From positions 1-64,000 of the forward strand of contig JABIZD010000132.1 in the NCBI GenBank assembly GCA_018666555.1: a DNA stretch of 64,000 bases. The letters are read 5' to 3'. Of the stretch, positions 63,014 to 64,000 are shown in pieces; the stretch's first letter is position 1, and each line of letters begins with the position of its first letter. The stretch is from Gammaproteobacteria bacterium (lineage in GTDB: Bacteria; Pseudomonadota; Gammaproteobacteria; Pseudomonadales; Azotimanducaceae). Made by a program: the position numbers and the translations under genes. The notes beneath the pieces were generated by a model. The model was not told the DNA's origin. It searched no databases and saw only the letters and a program-made list of their open reading frames with translations.

Positions 63014-63560
63014 GAGGCCTGACCCTGGAAGCCATTAAATCTTCCCAGAACTTTCTTTTTACTGCTGCACTGGTTTGGAACTCAACCAGGTTATCAATAA
63101 ACAGGTGATCGCCGTTGCGGCTATCAAGCAGACCCAGAACGTTATTGGTATGCTCTGAGATTTTTGCGTGAACATCCATTATCACAATGATCTGCCTGGG
63201 CATGCCCGAGATAAGCTGGCTGAGTGCTGCGATAAATTCCTCCGGCGCTTTATTTCTCTGTATAGCCAGCACAGAAACTACCGGCCTGGAGGGTGCCCGG
63301 TTATAGGCCCTAGCAAGTTCATAGCACATACCCAGCAATGCGTCTGGCAGCACCTCTAATTCATTCTGATCGACCCCAACCAGCATCGCCAGTGACTGAA
63401 AATTCAGCACATGAAATGTCTGACCCGGTGCAGCCGTGCTGGCCGTTTCAGTCGCTGAAGGCGTTGCTTTGGGAGCATCGCTGGAAGCGACTGGTGCAAG
63501 CGGATTTCCCCGCTCGGTCCAGCGATCAATTCCCATGGCCTCTAGATACTGGCTTAACAA
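63003..63560 (-). CDS. HolD-like (DNA polymerase III psi subunit) protein
   Basis: A 185-residue protein. The N-terminal YLEAMGIDRWTERGNPL and the C-terminal VKRKFWEDLMASR resemble the psi pattern (LGIxxW at the start, RxxLWxxL at the end). The middle has an Ala/Pro/Thr-rich linker (residues 25-50) and a Rossmann-like core (VLPDALLGMCYELARAY, IIVIMDVHAKISE). The overlap with rimI gives the same order as E. coli holD-rimI. The assignment rests on position and short motifs, so it is moderate. Psi binds HolC, encoded at 39722 in this window. Confidence 0.6.
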   Translation of the reverse strand: MLSQYLEAMGIDRWTERGNPLAPVASSDAPKATPSATETASTAAPGQTFHVLNFQSLAMLVGVDQNELEVLPDALLGMCYELARAYNRAPSRPVVSVLAIQRNKAPEEFIAALSQLISGMPRQIIVIMDVHAKISEHTNNVLGLLDSRNGDHLFIDNLVEFQTSAAVKRKFWEDLMASRVRPRGN

Positions 63561-63608
63561 ACCTGTGGCCCCAGGCCCCGCTTGGATAATCCCAGCCAGG
63601 GCATATGG

Positions 63609-64000
63609 CTATTCTTTTTCATCACTGTTTCCTTGTCCATAATCCTGCCAGGGCTGATCACGTTGCCTGATAACCTCTTTAAACCCCTTGTCTTCGAAGG
63701 ATTCAACCCAGCGATAAGCTTCTTCCGTATGCCGCGCCATTCCATCGAAGAAAGTACCCAGCATCTGCGTAGTCCTCAGACCCATGTTTTCAAAGGCCTG
63801 ATTGATTAGTAACTTATTCAAAGCCAACTGGTTTGCAGGGATATTAACAAACTGCCTTGCTGCCAGATCAACCTGATCTGAAAGTTCTGCTTCAGGAAAA
63901 ACTTCTGAAACTAGACCAATTCTATGGGCCGTCGATGCGCTAATGGCTTTACCCGTCAACAAGAACTGCTTGGCGTGTTCCAAGCCTAATCGATACACCC
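63609..64000 (-). CDS. Enoyl-CoA hydratase/isomerase, C-terminal part (cut by window end)
   Basis: At least 129 residues of a crotonase-family protein whose start lies beyond 64000. LEHAKQFLLTGKAISASTAHRIGLVSEV is the typical second half (G-x-I-x-A-x-x-A-x-x-x-GLV), and ARQFVNIPANQLALNKLLIN is the helix before the C-terminal domain. The catalytic Glu of hydratases would lie in the missing part, so activity cannot be judged. The end RQRDQPWQDYGQGNSDEKE is charged. It precedes the holD-like gene by 48 bp. Confidence 0.85.
   Translation of the reverse strand, partial: VYRLGLEHAKQFLLTGKAISASTAHRIGLVSEVFPEAELSDQVDLAARQFVNIPANQLALNKLLINQAFENMGLRTTQMLGTFFDGMARHTEEAYRWVESFEDKGFKEVIRQRDQPWQDYGQGNSDEKE

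Noticed and set aside
1-64000. Search by eye for tRNA, rRNA, transposase, integrase and phage genes
   Set aside because: No T-loop-like GGTTCRANYCC context with a matching acceptor stem, and no mobile-element protein motif, was found.

Overview
The window looks like chromosomal DNA of a marine-type gammaproteobacterium, probably near the Pseudomonadales/Cellvibrionales group. The reasons are conserved gammaproteobacterial blocks (lptF/lptG against pepA-holC-valS; slyX; hisH-hisF; pilU; holD-rimI-prfC), a FabY-type ketoacyl synthase as in Pseudomonas, and a moderate GC content. I saw no tRNA, rRNA, insertion sequence, CRISPR array or prophage.

Left part (1-30 kb), accessory metabolism. It opens with the start of an exported beta-helix-like protein (minus strand, cut by the window edge). 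Then come a PhyH dioxygenase coupled to a divergent Nramp-like transporter, a cytochrome P450 next to a second PhyH dioxygenase, a GPH-type symporter behind a 44-bp tandem repeat, a FabH-like synthase, and a thiolase-fold protein without the thiolase cysteine paired with a DUF35 zinc/OB protein. This resembles oxidative catabolism or tailoring of a lipid or terpenoid. A GNAT, a DmpA-type peptidase and a spinster-like MFS follow. At 15.07-18.43 kb lies a compact five-gene operon: an intact ferritin-like diiron protein, a paralogue that has lost five of six metal ligands, two small paralogous unknown proteins and an FmdB zinc ribbon. Next are cytochrome b561, an orphan small membrane protein, an AmiD-like amidase lipoprotein, an amidohydrolase, a PepSY protein, TcuA/TcuB, a CopA copper ATPase and an MscS channel.

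Middle (30-48 kb), mostly housekeeping. Here are a GMC oxidoreductase, hinT (TTG start), a TauD-like dioxygenase preceded by six copies of a 7-bp repeat, a PlsC-like acyltransferase, an HpcH aldolase, a PaaI-type thioesterase, an RDD protein, lptG/lptF, pepA-holC-unknown-valS, a cold-shock protein, a quinone oxidoreductase, slyX, hisF and hisH. Divergent from hisHF is a striking gene encoding a YtrA-type GntR helix-turn-helix fused to a complete PurM (AIR synthetase) domain of the kind I associate with Bacteroidetes. A perfect 9-2-9 palindrome overlaps its predicted promoter. HisF/HisH release AICAR, a purine intermediate, so this may be a purine-sensing regulator linked to histidine synthesis.

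Right part (48-64 kb). It holds pilU, a LysR regulator, a 1639-residue single-chain acyl-CoA carboxylase in the unusual order CT-alpha, large linker, CT-beta, biotin carboxylase, BCCP, then class I fumarase, a MaoC hydratase, a thiolase, fabY, prfC, rimI, a HolD-like protein and the C-terminal part of an enoyl-CoA hydratase (cut by the window end). Several start codons were moved from the longest frame on the basis of Shine-Dalgarno position and family N-termini.
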